64,000 nt of DNA. Origin: Cytobacillus sp. IB215665 (GTDB taxonomy: Bacteria > Bacillota > Bacilli > Bacillales > SM2101). The notes under the pieces were generated by a model that was given only the letters and a program-made list of their open reading frames with translations, made no database searches and was not told where the DNA came from. The position numbers and the translations under genes are program-made. The stretch lies in NCBI RefSeq assembly GCF_033963835.1, contig NZ_JAXBME010000017.1:1-64000 (forward strand). The letters are read 5' to 3'. Positions 43,847 to 52,876 of this stretch are shown here, piece by piece (positions within the stretch are counted from its first letter, which is position 1; each line of letters opens with the position of its first letter).

Positions 43847-44139
43847 ATGAATAAACAATTAATGATTTTACTAATAGGAAGAGTTATAACAAATTTTGCA
43901 GATAGTTTTTATATGATCGCTACTATATGGTATGTGAAGACTATATCGAATTCACCAATGTTAATAGGGACTACTAGTGCCATTGCCATACTGCCAATAA
44001 CTATACAATTTCTTTCGGGCCAGTTATTGATCGACTATCAAAAAAGAAAATTCTTTGTATCGCTTTATTAGGGCAAGGTAGTTTTGTTAGTCTTATTACA
44101 ATATTTTATTTATCTAATCTTTTTTTAGAAGGATCATAA
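43847..44139 (+). pseudogene. MFS transporter 5' fragment, frameshifted
   Basis: The ATG at 43847 has a fine GAGGAGG site and opens an MFS N-terminus (MNKQLMILLIGRVITNFADSF). After about 66 codons the frame shifts: the other frame continues GPVIDRLSKKKILCIALLGQGSF and stops at 44139, about a quarter of a normal transporter. The rest is absent. It has a DHA3-like character. Confidence 0.75.
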
Positions 44140-44197
44140 TACAAAAAACCCTTGGTTAAACACAATGAGGCTTAGTTGTTTTTTATAAGTATCATTA

Positions 44198-44662
44198 TCA
44201 ACTAATAACAGGTAACTGCTTTTTCTCCGCCCAATCGAGAATAAAAGCTTTTTGACGTGGGTTTAATTTTGGGGGCAGCTCTTCTTTCAAAAAGAATCTA
44301 TGCTCCCGACTTTCAATATCCATTTGCTTTAATTCTCCTTTATAACAGCTCGCTTTAAAGATGATTTGCACGCTAAAAACTTGATCACCATTAGGATATT
44401 TAACGAAACATGCTTCACCTGAATATATACCGAATAAATCTAATTTCTGTACTTGTAAGCCGGTTTCTTCATACGTTTCTCTTTTAGCTGTTTGTTCAAA
44501 CGACTCTCCTACTTCCATAACCCCACCAGGGATACACCAATTATCCTCATCAGTTCGATGCTGTAATAAAATTCTTTCTCCATCTTGGATAATTACTCCA
44601 CAGCCAACGGTAAAAAGAGTTTGGTGACCGATGAGCTTTCTCATATCCTTAATATAATTCAT
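44198..44662 (-). CDS. NUDIX hydrolase
   Basis: 154 residues. Nudix box GGVMEVGESFEQTAKRETYEETGL. It shares its opening (YIKDMRKLIGHQTLFTVGCGVII) and its mid-section (SGEACFVKYPNGDQVFSVQIIF) with the next gene upstream, so the two are tandem paralogues. Both resemble Bacillus ADP-ribose or (d)NTP pyrophosphatases of unknown specificity. Start ATG with AGGAAAGG upstream. Confidence 0.83.
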   Translation of the reverse strand: MNYIKDMRKLIGHQTLFTVGCGVIIQDGERILLQHRTDEDNWCIPGGVMEVGESFEQTAKRETYEETGLQVQKLDLFGIYSGEACFVKYPNGDQVFSVQIIFKASCYKGELKQMDIESREHRFFLKEELPPKLNPRQKAFILDWAEKKQLPVIS

Positions 44663-44723
44663 CTGCGATTACCTTTCCTTTGTGTTGTATGCATAATTGT
44701 TGTTACTTCTAATTTTTAAAATG

Positions 44724-45191
44724 TTATTCTCCTTTATAAAGAGCTTCTTTTTGCAAATACTCCTTTATAATGGGGTAATCAGGTGGACTTATATTTTCTG
44801 GGAGTTCATTAAGATGAAAAAATTGTAGATCAGCCACTTCACTTACACCCTTCTTACACACACCATCATATGAAGTACATATAAAAACTGAAACTACATT
44901 ATACACTTCGTCACCATTTGGATATTTATAATAATATTCTTCACCTGAAAAAACATTAAACAGCTTAAGAGACTTTGCTGTTAACCCTGTTTCTTCAAAC
45001 AGCTCACGTCTTGCCACTTCTTCTAGCGTTTCTCCCATCTCTGAAGAGCCTCCTGGCAACCCCCAACATCGATTATCTTTGCGCAATTGTAATAATACTC
45101 TATTACTTTTATCAAAAAGAATGACACATGCACCTACCATAATCAGTGGACGATTACCTACTAACTTTCTTAAATCCATGATATAGCCCAT
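44724..45191 (-). CDS. NUDIX hydrolase, tandem paralogue
   Basis: 155 residues from the ATG at 45191 with GAGGAG upstream. Nudix box GGSSEMGETLEEVARRELFEETGL. The opening (YIMDLRKLVGNRPLIMVGACVILF) and the SGEEYYYKYPNGDEVYNVVSVF segment parallel the neighbour at 44198. Only 61 bases separate the genes, so co-transcription is likely. Substrate unknown. Confidence 0.83.
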   Translation of the reverse strand: MGYIMDLRKLVGNRPLIMVGACVILFDKSNRVLLQLRKDNRCWGLPGGSSEMGETLEEVARRELFEETGLTAKSLKLFNVFSGEEYYYKYPNGDEVYNVVSVFICTSYDGVCKKGVSEVADLQFFHLNELPENISPPDYPIIKEYLQKEALYKGE

Positions 45192-45344
45192 ATTTTTTCT
45201 CCTCAAACACTATGTTTATTTGCTAAATTTTAGTAATTATATCATATTTTTATACTAGATTTAATAACAAAATGGTTGTTTTCTTTTTATATGAGCTAAC
45301 CTTCTTTATAACACTGACATTCCTATGAAGCTCCCATACAAATA

Positions 45345-45430
45345 AATTGTTTTCGCATTGGTTGTTGTTTTTCGTATTAAGAAATAAATACGCATACCAA
45401 CTTGTATTCATGGCACCTTTAACTCTCTAT
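45345..45430 (-). mobile_element. MITE-like repeat, partial inverted copy J
   Basis: TTGTTTTCGCATTGGTTGTT, TTTTCGTATTAAGAAATAAA and TACGCATACCAACTTGTATT then CATGGCACC match the family in reverse. The far end is lost. The rest of the gap 45192-45566 shows no gene. Confidence 0.5.
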
Positions 45431-45566
45431 AGCAGACGAAAGACGCATATCACCTCATTTTACTATTCTAATAAAGTTAGTAAGAAGATTCTTACTAAAA
45501 TAAAAACACATGAAAATTCGTTACATCTCATGTGCTTACAAGTATGCTATTGCCACGGTTTTTCTA

Positions 45567-46457
45567 CTATCTTTTAACCTTTGCTTTCAATCCATATTTT
45601 TCAAACTCTTCGTGAATCATCTCTTCTTCTAATTGAAGAAGAAGTTCAGAAATATCAAATTCATTGATTTGTGGTATATCGACAATAATTTCAGCTAACT
45701 TCTTACTTAAAAAAGCCATTTCCTTGCCTGCAATTAATTTTTTCTTATATCGGTTGAAGGACTTATCTAGACCATCAATTTGTTCATATAGTTTATCTAT
45801 GCCTTCATACATTTTCACTAAAGGAAGTGCTGCTTTTTCACCAACACCAGTGACGCCGGGAATATTATCGCTTTTGTCCCCTAATAATGCCTTCACATCA
45901 ACCCATTGATTTGGAGATATTTCGTATTCATTATGAAAGTCTTGTAATCTGTAAATGGTATCACCTTTAGATTTAATTGCAATAACTTGTGAAATATTTG
46001 GATCTAATAACTGTAATAAGTCACGATCATTACTGTATATATAACACTGCTTTTGATGCTCGCGACTCCATTTTGTTGCTAAAGCCCCTATTACATCATC
46101 TGCTTCATAGCGATCTACAGAAATTTGAGAAATCCCAATTTTATCAAGTATTATTTTTGACGTTTCGAATTGCTGAATCAGAGGGTCCGGTAGTTCGCCT
46201 CTTGTCGCTTTATAATCTTCAAACATGTCACGCCTAATGACTTCATCACGCTTTACATCCCATACGATTGCTACATGTGTCGCTCGTAGATCTTCAATTA
46301 ACGCAAAGATTTTATTAAACTTGACTCGTAACGCGTTAATGTATAACCCTTGGCTATTTTTTGCAAGCTGATCCTCATCCCTACCATAAGAAGTTGCAAA
46401 ATAACACCTACTTAATATATTGAACCCATCTATTAAAAGTAAACTATGGTTTTCCAT
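45567..46457 (-). CDS. ypcP: 5'-3' exonuclease, YpcP-like
   Basis: 296 residues of the FEN/PIN-type nuclease family. The opening LLLIDGFNILSRCYFATSYGRDED and the acidic residues in VAIVWDVKRDEVIRRDMFEDYKATR, YEADDVIGALA, YIYSNDRDLLQLL and ALLGDKSDNIPGVTGVGEKAA are the metal-binding set and the H3TH domain. It corresponds to the stand-alone equivalent of the Pol I 5' nuclease. The start is taken as the ATG at 46457; a GTG five codons earlier is possible but its Shine-Dalgarno is too close. Monocistronic. Confidence 0.9.
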   Translation of the reverse strand: MENHSLLLIDGFNILSRCYFATSYGRDEDQLAKNSQGLYINALRVKFNKIFALIEDLRATHVAIVWDVKRDEVIRRDMFEDYKATRGELPDPLIQQFETSKIILDKIGISQISVDRYEADDVIGALATKWSREHQKQCYIYSNDRDLLQLLDPNISQVIAIKSKGDTIYRLQDFHNEYEISPNQWVDVKALLGDKSDNIPGVTGVGEKAALPLVKMYEGIDKLYEQIDGLDKSFNRYKKKLIAGKEMAFLSKKLAEIIVDIPQINEFDISELLLQLEEEMIHEEFEKYGLKAKVKR

Positions 46458-46679
46458 TTTATTCTCATACACCCTTTCAATAACAGCACTTACTTCCTAT
46501 CATTTTATCATAACGATGTTGGATATAACTTGCTAAGATGTTGGAAAATCCGGAGACCTATTAACTGAACCATTACGAATCTGGCTATGAATCTACCTCT
46601 AATGATTAAAAAATCTTCCGACACAAAACATAGAGCCCCCTCCACGCTCCATACAAACAAGCCTAATCATCAATCACTG

Positions 46680-47249
46680 TTATTTCTGCATTTTGCTAAT
46701 ACCATTAAGATATGTGCTTACGATATAATGCAGGCTATCATCAAGGCTCAGATTCAATCCAAACCCAGCATGCTGCTCTAATGAAGAAAATCCATGTAAG
46801 ATGCTCCTTAGACCTCTAACGGTATGAAGTGCGGCTTCATCCTCTAATCGAAAAGTTTGCAGGACAGCTAACACAAGGTTAACGATGTTACGGCTTGCCT
46901 TTTGTGCTCCTTCATCAGATGCATCAGGTGCCATTAATGTCGCTTCATATAATCCACAGTTCGAACGAGCAAAGTTCACGTAAGCTTTCGCTAATGAATG
47001 TACAGCATCTTCCCCTGCGATCCCTATTACAGCACTTGTCAGTTCATTATGAAGTTTCTCAAGTCCATAAATGGCTAGCTGTTTCCTTAATCCAGGTAAT
47101 CCATCAATATGGTTATATAATGATGGAGGACGAATGTTCAGCTTTTTTGCTAATACAGCTAATGTTACTGCTTCAAGCCCTTGTTCATTTGCAATCTCTG
47201 CTGCAGTTTGTAATATTGTTTGTAAATCTAAACCTGTTCTAGGTGACAT
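46680..47249 (-). CDS. TetR/AcrR regulator with WHG-type C-terminal domain
   Basis: 189 residues from the ATG at 47249 behind AAAGGAG. HTH: AAEIANEQGLEAVTLAVLAKKLNIRPPSLYNHIDG. The C-terminal half (RGLRSILHGFSSLEQHAGFGLNLSLDDSL) matches the WHG/TetR_C_33 group. It is encoded 24 bases after a metallo-beta-lactamase-fold gene and shares its promoter, where two AACTAA-N5-TTAGTT dyads lie, so it probably represses its own operon. Ligand unknown. Confidence 0.85.
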   Translation of the reverse strand: MSPRTGLDLQTILQTAAEIANEQGLEAVTLAVLAKKLNIRPPSLYNHIDGLPGLRKQLAIYGLEKLHNELTSAVIGIAGEDAVHSLAKAYVNFARSNCGLYEATLMAPDASDEGAQKASRNIVNLVLAVLQTFRLEDEAALHTVRGLRSILHGFSSLEQHAGFGLNLSLDDSLHYIVSTYLNGISKMQK

Positions 47250-47273
47250 GCTCATACTCCTTTGTCAATTGAA

Positions 47274-47981
47274 TTAACCGATCTTTCTTTCAGCTTCTCG
47301 AATAGCATGATTCATTGCTGAGGATGGATTGTTTAGTAGGTTTCCATGACCAACTGCTAGTAAGGCTGGTTTATACTTCATTAGCTTCTTTGCACTTTGA
47401 AGTGCTTGTTCTTTGTTCCATGTTGCCATTGCTGGGAAGGGGAACGAAACTCTTAATTGTCCAGCAACAGCTATTCCTCCCCTTATTTGAAATGTATCTC
47501 CAGCAATTAATGTGTTTGTACGTGTATCTAAGAAGGTTAAGGAACCTGGGGTATGCCCAGGAGTCGAAATTGTTAGTAATGAACCAATTGCATCTCCCTC
47601 ATTAAGTAGCACATCTGGTTTTGTTTGAATACCTTTAGGAACTCCACCTCGAATAGGAGTGTTTGGTTCATCAGCTTGTAAAGATTTGTCTCCAGCTAAT
47701 AGTTTAGCATCACGACTTGAGATATAAACCTTGGCATTTGGGAGTTTATTTTTCAAGTTATCTAAACCACCAACATGGTCATCATGGGCATGGGTTAAAC
47801 ATATTTTGGTAATCGGTTTACCAATTGATTCAGCAGTACGCAAAATCTCCTTGAAACTGTAGGGCAAGGCTGCATCAATTAATGTCAATTCATTATCTTC
47901 CTCGACAAGATAGCTATTCACAGGCAATAAACGGGGTAAAAACGTCAACTGATACAAATATTTTTCGTGCTTTTTCCTCAT
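47274..47981 (-). CDS. Metallo-beta-lactamase-fold hydrolase
   Basis: 235 residues. Metal motif THAHDDHVGG, then a His in TPGHTPGSLTF, Asp in LIAGDTF and His in VGHGN, a complete set for the glyoxalase II/lactonase-type fold. It opens with YQLTFLPRLLPVNSYLVEEDN. Substrate may be a thioester, lactone or similar. It is the first gene of an operon with a TetR regulator. Start ATG follows GAGGTGAG. Confidence 0.85.
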   Translation of the reverse strand: MRKKHEKYLYQLTFLPRLLPVNSYLVEEDNELTLIDAALPYSFKEILRTAESIGKPITKICLTHAHDDHVGGLDNLKNKLPNAKVYISSRDAKLLAGDKSLQADEPNTPIRGGVPKGIQTKPDVLLNEGDAIGSLLTISTPGHTPGSLTFLDTRTNTLIAGDTFQIRGGIAVAGQLRVSFPFPAMATWNKEQALQSAKKLMKYKPALLAVGHGNLLNNPSSAMNHAIREAERKIG

Positions 47982-48003
47982 TTTATTCTCACCTCATATC
48001 CAT

Positions 48004-48052
48004 AAACTAATAACGTTAGTTTTATATTAACTAATGATATTAGTTTTGTCAA
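48004..48052 (-). promoter_or_regulatory. Promoter with two TetR-type operators before the MBL-tetR operon
   Basis: Minus strand: TTGACA (48047-48052), 17-base spacer, TAATAT (48024-48029). One dyad AACTAA-TGATA-TTAGTT (48029-48045) fills the spacer and a second, AAACTAA-TAACG-TTAGTTT (48004-48022), lies just past -10. Repression by the operon's own TetR protein is the simplest reading. Confidence 0.75.
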
Positions 48053-48068
48053 ACATTATATTTAAAAT

Positions 48069-48193
48069 GGCAGTTTTAGAGATAGACCTTACATAACTTG
48101 TTGGCTCCTTTTCTTCTGTACAATGATGACTAACAATATCAAACTATTTTTGGTACTAAATTGATAACAATAGCAACAAATTTTAAAAGAGCC
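48069..48193 (-). mobile_element. MITE-like repeat, copy K (inverted, shortened)
   Basis: 125 bp beginning GGCAGTTTTAGAG and ending AATAGCAACAAA then AAAAGAGCC. Flanks TTTAAAAT and TTTAATAA agree at 6 of 8 bases. It lies 17 bases upstream of the -35 box of the MBL-tetR promoter. Confidence 0.6.
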
Positions 48194-48280
48194 TTTAATA
48201 AATAATATGTAAAATGAGCAATATTAGCTATAATCTCCAGTCATTTAGAGCAATAAATTCGACATAAAGAAAATAATTTT

Positions 48281-48324
48281 AAAAAAGGTAGGACTCCACA
48301 TATCCGGTGAGTCTTACCTTTTTT
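48281..48324 (-). terminator. Terminator of the HAD gene
   Basis: AAAAAAGGTA-GACTC and GAGTC-TACCTTTTTT form the stem; a T-run follows on the minus strand. Confidence 0.8.
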
Positions 48325-48332
48325 AAAGAGTT

Positions 48333-48998
48333 TCATATTACTTTATTCGCTAAAAAAATCTCCCTGATCTTTTCAACATTATTTGCAATGTAAGTAGGTT
48401 TAACATTACTCAGTTCTTCAAATGAGCCGTAACCATATGTGACGCCTATGGAATCAATTCCGGTATTATTCGCGCCGATTATATCATGTTTACGGTCACC
48501 AATCATAATAAAATTATTCAGCTCAGTTTCGTTGTACTCATCTAAAACGTGTTGAATAATTTCTGTTTTTGATGCCCTTGATCCATCAAGATTGCTACCA
48601 ACTACTAGGTCAAAAAACTGTTCTATATGGAAGTAGTTGAGTATTTTTTCTGCAAATACTGTCGGCTTTGAGGTTGCTACAACTAACTTATAATTTTGTT
48701 CCTTAAGTTGACTTAACAGGCGAGGAATATTTGGATATAGGACATTCTCAAACATCCCCTTGTCCTTGAACCTCTCTCTAAATAATTCAATTGCTCGTTC
48801 AATTTTCTCCTCATCAAACTGATAATAATCTGCAAAAGAAACTTGTAAAGGTGGACCAATAAAGCATTCAAGCTTATCGAGATCATCCTCATCAATATCC
48901 ATGTTCTTCAATGCATATTGAACTGATTTGGTTATGCCTATTTTAGGATCTGAAAGTGTTCCATCTAAATCAAAAAGAATTACTTTGTAATTACCCAT
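48333..48998 (-). CDS. HAD-family hydrolase (phosphoglycolate phosphatase-like)
   Basis: 221 residues from the ATG at 48998 behind AAAGGAC. Motif I KVILFDLDGTLSDPKIGI, motif II LVVATSKPT, motif III Lys near GSRASKTEIIQ, and motif IV FIMIGDRKHDIIGANN. The cap region LECFIGPPLQVSFADYY is typical of the PGP/5'-nucleotidase (YjjG-like) group. It dephosphorylates a small phosphate ester. Distinct from the ribozyme-linked HAD protein. Monocistronic with a strong terminator. Confidence 0.85.
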   Translation of the reverse strand: MGNYKVILFDLDGTLSDPKIGITKSVQYALKNMDIDEDDLDKLECFIGPPLQVSFADYYQFDEEKIERAIELFRERFKDKGMFENVLYPNIPRLLSQLKEQNYKLVVATSKPTVFAEKILNYFHIEQFFDLVVGSNLDGSRASKTEIIQHVLDEYNETELNNFIMIGDRKHDIIGANNTGIDSIGVTYGYGSFEELSNVKPTYIANNVEKIREIFLANKVI

Positions 48999-49044
48999 GT
49001 TCAAGTCCTTTCTTAGCACATTGTATTTTTCTATTCTACTAACG

Positions 49045-49869
49045 TTATAAGATTCCTAGCTCTTCACTTAATAATTGCTGGTTTTCCTTATGAAAATCTT
49101 TCATCATTCTAGGAAAGCGATATTTCTCTATCATTTTTTCAATTTGCTCCTTGTTGTTTTCCTGGAGCAACGCTCTAAGTTGTTTTATGTACGTCATTGA
49201 TTCTAGTTTTCTTTGTTTGATAATGGACTTGTCTTCAGTTACAGCCCCATGCCCTGGAATCATTAATTTGATATTGTGCTGCTCTAAAATTTCGTCTACT
49301 TTATTTAGCGTAAGTTCATACGCTTTACTACTATGGTATATGAGAGGGAATTCGCAATCTGAAAGATAGTCACCTGCTAGAAAAATGCCTAGAGGTTCAA
49401 TAACTGTGAATAACCCACAATCAGTATGACCTTGCGCTTTATAAAAAGTAAGTGTTGTACCTTCTACAGTCAATTGCTCTCCATCCACTTGAATGACATG
49501 GTTTACTTTTGGATAAGTAATTTCATACCCTCTCTCAATGTAGTTCCTATCATCGAAGGAATAGATTTGTTCAAGAATACGTTCCTTTTCCTTATGGTCT
49601 TTGTTTACTAGCTCAAAACTAGCAACGATCGTTGCATCAGGAAAAGCTCCATATCCGATAATATGGTCCCAGTCCGAGTGAGTAAATAATAGATATAACT
49701 TTCGATCGCCTTTATTTCGATATACATATTCTTTTATTTGTTCTACCTCAGCTGGTAACCATGTTGGGTCAACAACTAATACAAATTCTGGCATCTCAAT
49801 AACTGTTGATGTCGTTTGAAATAATGCGCTTTGAAACACTGTAATATATTGATTTTTAAATATTATCAT
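49045..49869 (-). CDS. Metallo-beta-lactamase-fold hydrolase
   Basis: 274 residues. The metal motif is THSDWDHIIGYG (H-x-D-x-D-H, with Ser replacing the first His position of H-x-H), then a His in AQGHTDCGL, Asp in LAGDYLSD and His in IPGHGAVT. This variant motif is seen in a Bacillus subgroup of unknown function. C-terminal helices (about 220-274) are extra. Start ATG follows GGGGGAG. Monocistronic, upstream of a HAD gene by 46 bases. Confidence 0.8.
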   Translation of the reverse strand: MIIFKNQYITVFQSALFQTTSTVIEMPEFVLVVDPTWLPAEVEQIKEYVYRNKGDRKLYLLFTHSDWDHIIGYGAFPDATIVASFELVNKDHKEKERILEQIYSFDDRNYIERGYEITYPKVNHVIQVDGEQLTVEGTTLTFYKAQGHTDCGLFTVIEPLGIFLAGDYLSDCEFPLIYHSSKAYELTLNKVDEILEQHNIKLMIPGHGAVTEDKSIIKQRKLESMTYIKQLRALLQENNKEQIEKMIEKYRFPRMMKDFHKENQQLLSEELGIL

Positions 49870-49976
49870 CTAACTCCCCCTCGTTAAGTCGATCTTTCCA
49901 TACGCTATATTCGATAGTCATTGTTTTAAACGTACACGCAAATTGATTTGTATCGTTCTTAGTACAATAACATTAT

Positions 49977-50125
49977 GGCTCTTTTTGTAAACTTTGTTGC
50001 TATAGAGACTCACTTAGGACAGCAGCAAATAAATTTTTGCAATTGACTATATGTTAAAAGAGAATGACTTGATTTGTACGTACTTATTTCTTAGGGCAAC
50101 AGCAACAATCGATGCGAAAATAGCC
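49977..50125 (+). mobile_element. MITE-like repeat, copy L
   Basis: 149 bp with left end GGCTCTTTTTGTAAACTTTG and right end GATGCGAAAATAGCC. The centre differs from other copies. It occupies the gap 49870-50222, which holds no gene. Confidence 0.7.
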
Positions 50126-50222
50126 TTAAATTAATGAGAAAATACTCCTTATAAAAAACCCTATGCTTGTAGGCTAGTGCCAAAACAAATTCAACAATTG
50201 ACAATCTCTTACTATTATAAGG

Positions 50223-51197
50223 TTATCCTCTGATCGTTAATAGTACCTTTCCTATATTCCCTCTTGATTCAATATATTCATGGGCTTTCCTTGCTTCTTG
50301 TAAAGGAAATTCTTTGCCAATTTTCATCGTTAATTGTTTGTTTGATAAATATCTTATGATTTGCTTAGCTGCTTGTTCTAACAACTGAGGCCTTTCCTTT
50401 CGTATGGTACCTAAACTGAACCCTAGTACAGATCTGCAACTTGAGTGAATCTCACTTGTTTGAAAATGTCCTACTTCACCACTGGAATTTCCAAATTGGA
50501 TCAGCCTGCCATACTTCGCTAAGCATGCTAAACTTTGTTCAGTAATCCGACCAGCGATAGAATCTAAAACAATATCTACACCTGTCCCATTCGTAAGCTC
50601 TTTTACTTTGTTTGAAAACCCATCATATAACATTACCTCATCAGCCCCAGCTTCTCTCACAACTGAAAATTTAGCCTCATTGCTAACCGTACCAATCACT
50701 TTTCCTGCACCTAGTAACTTTGCCAATTGAATCGCTGTTGTCCCTACTCCTCCTGCGGCCGCATGTATAAGGACCGTCTCCTCTTTTTGAACCCTAGCAA
50801 TATCATGAAGTAGCTTATACGCTAAGATTGAAACTGTTGGGCAAAGCTGCAGCTGTTGAAAAATCAATATCTTCATGAAAAACAAAGGTTAATGATTCTT
50901 TAGCCACCACGTAATCAGCATAGGAGCCATTTGAAGGAAACGCGATCACTCTTTGGCCAACAAATATCCTCTCAACTTCATCCCCAACAGCTTCCACCGT
51001 TCCTGCTACATCCAAGCCGATCGATAACGGAAAGCTTCCATGACCTTTGTTCCCTTTTCTTTTTTTATGTCTGCAAAATTAACACTCGTTTTCTCTACAC
51101 GAATTAATACTTCATGTGGACCTGCGACAGGAATTTCAACATCTGTTAATTCAAGTACTTCAGGACCACCAAATTGATTAATAACAATACTCCTCAT
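50223..51197 (-). pseudogene. Zinc-type alcohol dehydrogenase/quinone reductase, two frameshifts
   Basis: Three frames read in sequence as one MDR protein: MRSIVINQFGGPEVLELTDV at the start, then GLDVAGTVEAVGDEVERIFVGQRVIAFP, then VLIHAAAGGVGTTAIQLAKLLGA with the NADPH motif. The first break is at an A7 run near 51069 (one A missing), the second in a C-run near 50844 (one C extra). The start has AGAGGTGG upstream. Function when intact would be NADPH:quinone reductase-like. Confidence 0.85.
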
Positions 51198-51430
51198 TTC
51201 TATCCACCTCTATAATCAATTTCCATAGAATACCACATCAATTATTTTATCTTACACTATAAAAAATCTATAATAGCAATATGTTATTACAGCGAATAAG
51301 AATTAATTATTATACGTTCTTTTATGAAAAAAAAGAGACAGGGTATGTATGATGTAGATTATTATAATGGGAGTCTGAACAAGTTTTCAGGATAGCTTCC
51401 TCGTTCTTGCTGTCTTCATTAGGTGTGTAT

Positions 51431-51532
51431 TCAAGCGCTTATGAATTCTTCACTAACTGTTGTAGGAGATGCTCCATAGTGATTTGTCGATATGCAACCC
51501 AATAGTGGATTTTCACCATCTAGATATGCCAT
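51431..51532 (-). other. Short ORF or gene remnant in a 370-base gap
   Basis: A 33-codon frame, MAYLDGENPLLGCISTNHYG then ASPTTVSEEFISA, reads like the end of a larger protein. There is no ribosome-binding site. The rest of 51198-51568 shows no gene. Confidence 0.3.
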
Positions 51533-51548
51533 GTATGGCATATAAAAA

Positions 51549-51573
51549 AAGAGACACAAATAGTGCCTCTACT
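51549..51573 (-). terminator. Terminator of the Gfo/Idh/MocA gene
   Basis: On the minus strand AGAGGCAC and GTGTCTCT pair and seven T follow; it overlaps the stop codon region. Confidence 0.65.
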
Positions 51574-52525
51574 TCGCCATTAAAATATCATCTAACACCT
51601 TTTGAACTGCATAACCTTCTTTAAAAGATACTAGCTTAGCTGCATCGCCTTTGATCGCCTTCACCAGTTCGTCTACTACGTTTTCTTTGTCAGCACTATC
51701 AATCGGAATGATGTTTCCATTGTCATCAGCTCTAGTCTGTGAAAGGGTTCCCCAATTTTCAATTTCCAATGTTCCTTGGTCTCCGAAAACTTTTAAAGAA
51801 AGGTCCTCCTTTTGACCAATACCTGCTAAGCCGTTAAATAGAACGGGAATTCCACCTGATAGCTTCATAGAACTGATAAAGCTTGTTTCACACAAGTCCT
51901 CATTTTCAGGATATTCAACACTTGATCGAACAATGCTCATTTCCCCGAAAACGTCATGTATGATTTGAATAAAATGAGGAGCAACTTCTCGAATAAATCC
52001 TCCTTGTTCCCTGCTAGAAATCCATTCGTTTTGCTGCCATTTGCGAGGCCACTCCGTAAAGTGCAAGTTAAGCTCAACTTTTTTTACCGACCCGAGCTCA
52101 CCATCCATAATCTTATTTTTGAAAACTTGGAATGCCTGACTATATACCATTGGAAAATTCATGGCATGCACAATATTAGTTTTTTCAGCCTCTTCAACCA
52201 TTTCCAATGCTTCTTCAGTAGAATTTGCAAGCGGCTTTTCGCATAGCAGGTGTCGGCCGTTTCTTATTACATCTATTGCTATTTTATGATGGAATTTAGG
52301 AGGAACTCCCACATAAATTAACTGAATACTTTCATCCTTAAGCATATCTAAATGATCCAAGTATAGAGATACATTTGGCAATTCATCCTTAAATTTGTTT
52401 AAACTATCTGCGTTTCGATCACAAAGTGCCGCAATATCGATTTCATTATGCTGTTGAAATTGTCGTAACACTCTTTCACCGATTGCTCCCATACCAATTA
52501 AACCTACTTTTATTTTTCCGCTCAA
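51569..52525 (-). CDS. Gfo/Idh/MocA-family oxidoreductase
   Basis: 318 residues from the TTG at 52525, five bases after AGAAGGTGA. N-terminal Rossmann domain with VGLIGMGAIGERVLRQF, then LICEKP-type motif LLCEKPLANS and the C-terminal alpha/beta domain with the GGFIREVAPHFIQIIHDVFG block holding the expected catalytic-site His. Oxidation of a sugar, inositol or amino-sugar with NAD(P) is typical. No partner genes; substrate unknown. Confidence 0.82.
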   Translation of the reverse strand: MSGKIKVGLIGMGAIGERVLRQFQQHNEIDIAALCDRNADSLNKFKDELPNVSLYLDHLDMLKDESIQLIYVGVPPKFHHKIAIDVIRNGRHLLCEKPLANSTEEALEMVEEAEKTNIVHAMNFPMVYSQAFQVFKNKIMDGELGSVKKVELNLHFTEWPRKWQQNEWISSREQGGFIREVAPHFIQIIHDVFGEMSIVRSSVEYPENEDLCETSFISSMKLSGGIPVLFNGLAGIGQKEDLSLKVFGDQGTLEIENWGTLSQTRADDNGNIIPIDSADKENVVDELVKAIKGDAAKLVSFKEGYAVQKVLDDILMAK

Positions 52526-52556
52526 AACCGTCACCTTCTGTCTCGTTGTTTTATTA

Positions 52557-52753
52557 GGCTTTTTCGTAAACTTTATAGCTATTTAGTAAGGCTTTCGTTT
52601 CGGAAGTTTTGTTGCTATTGTTCCTAAATTTGAAGGTAAAGATGTTGTTTAACGGAACAGTTATCGTTTTTAAAAAAGAAAAGATGCCACGAAAGCTAGT
52701 TGTATTCATTTTTAATTGTTGTACGAAAAACAACAACTTATGCGAAGACAGCC
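52557..52753 (+). mobile_element. MITE-like repeat, copy M (a solo left end plus a full copy)
   Basis: A left-end fragment, GGCTTTTTCGTAAACTTTAT at 52557-52589, is followed by a second left end at 52590 and a full 164-bp copy to GCGAAGACAGCC at 52753. Flanks TTTAGTAA (52582-52589) and TTTAGCTA (52754-52761) agree at 6 of 8 bases, so the inner copy probably inserted into an older one. Confidence 0.75.
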
Positions 52754-52773
52754 TTTAGCTAAAAGATACGAAA

Positions 52774-52792
52774 GGGCAGAAGATTTCTGCCC
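52774..52792 (-). terminator. Hairpin after the FusB gene
   Basis: GGGCAGAA-GAT-TTCTGCCC, followed by TTTCGT on the minus strand. It is a plausible terminator although 85 bases from the stop. Confidence 0.55.
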
Positions 52793-52876
52793 CTTAATGC
52801 TCATTTTCCACAGCACGGGCGGTGAGCATCCATAACACCTTCCTCACTTTTTCCGTGGTTTCAAACACATTGGAGG

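Noticed and set aside
45347-45577. 76-codon plus-strand frame
   Set aside because: It lies mostly within inverted repeat copy J and lacks a ribosome-binding site.
2018-52753. CRISPR array or REP/BIME-type palindromes as explanation for the repeats
   Set aside because: Copies are kilobases apart, about 160 bp long, with inverted ends and 8-bp target duplications, which fits a MITE better.
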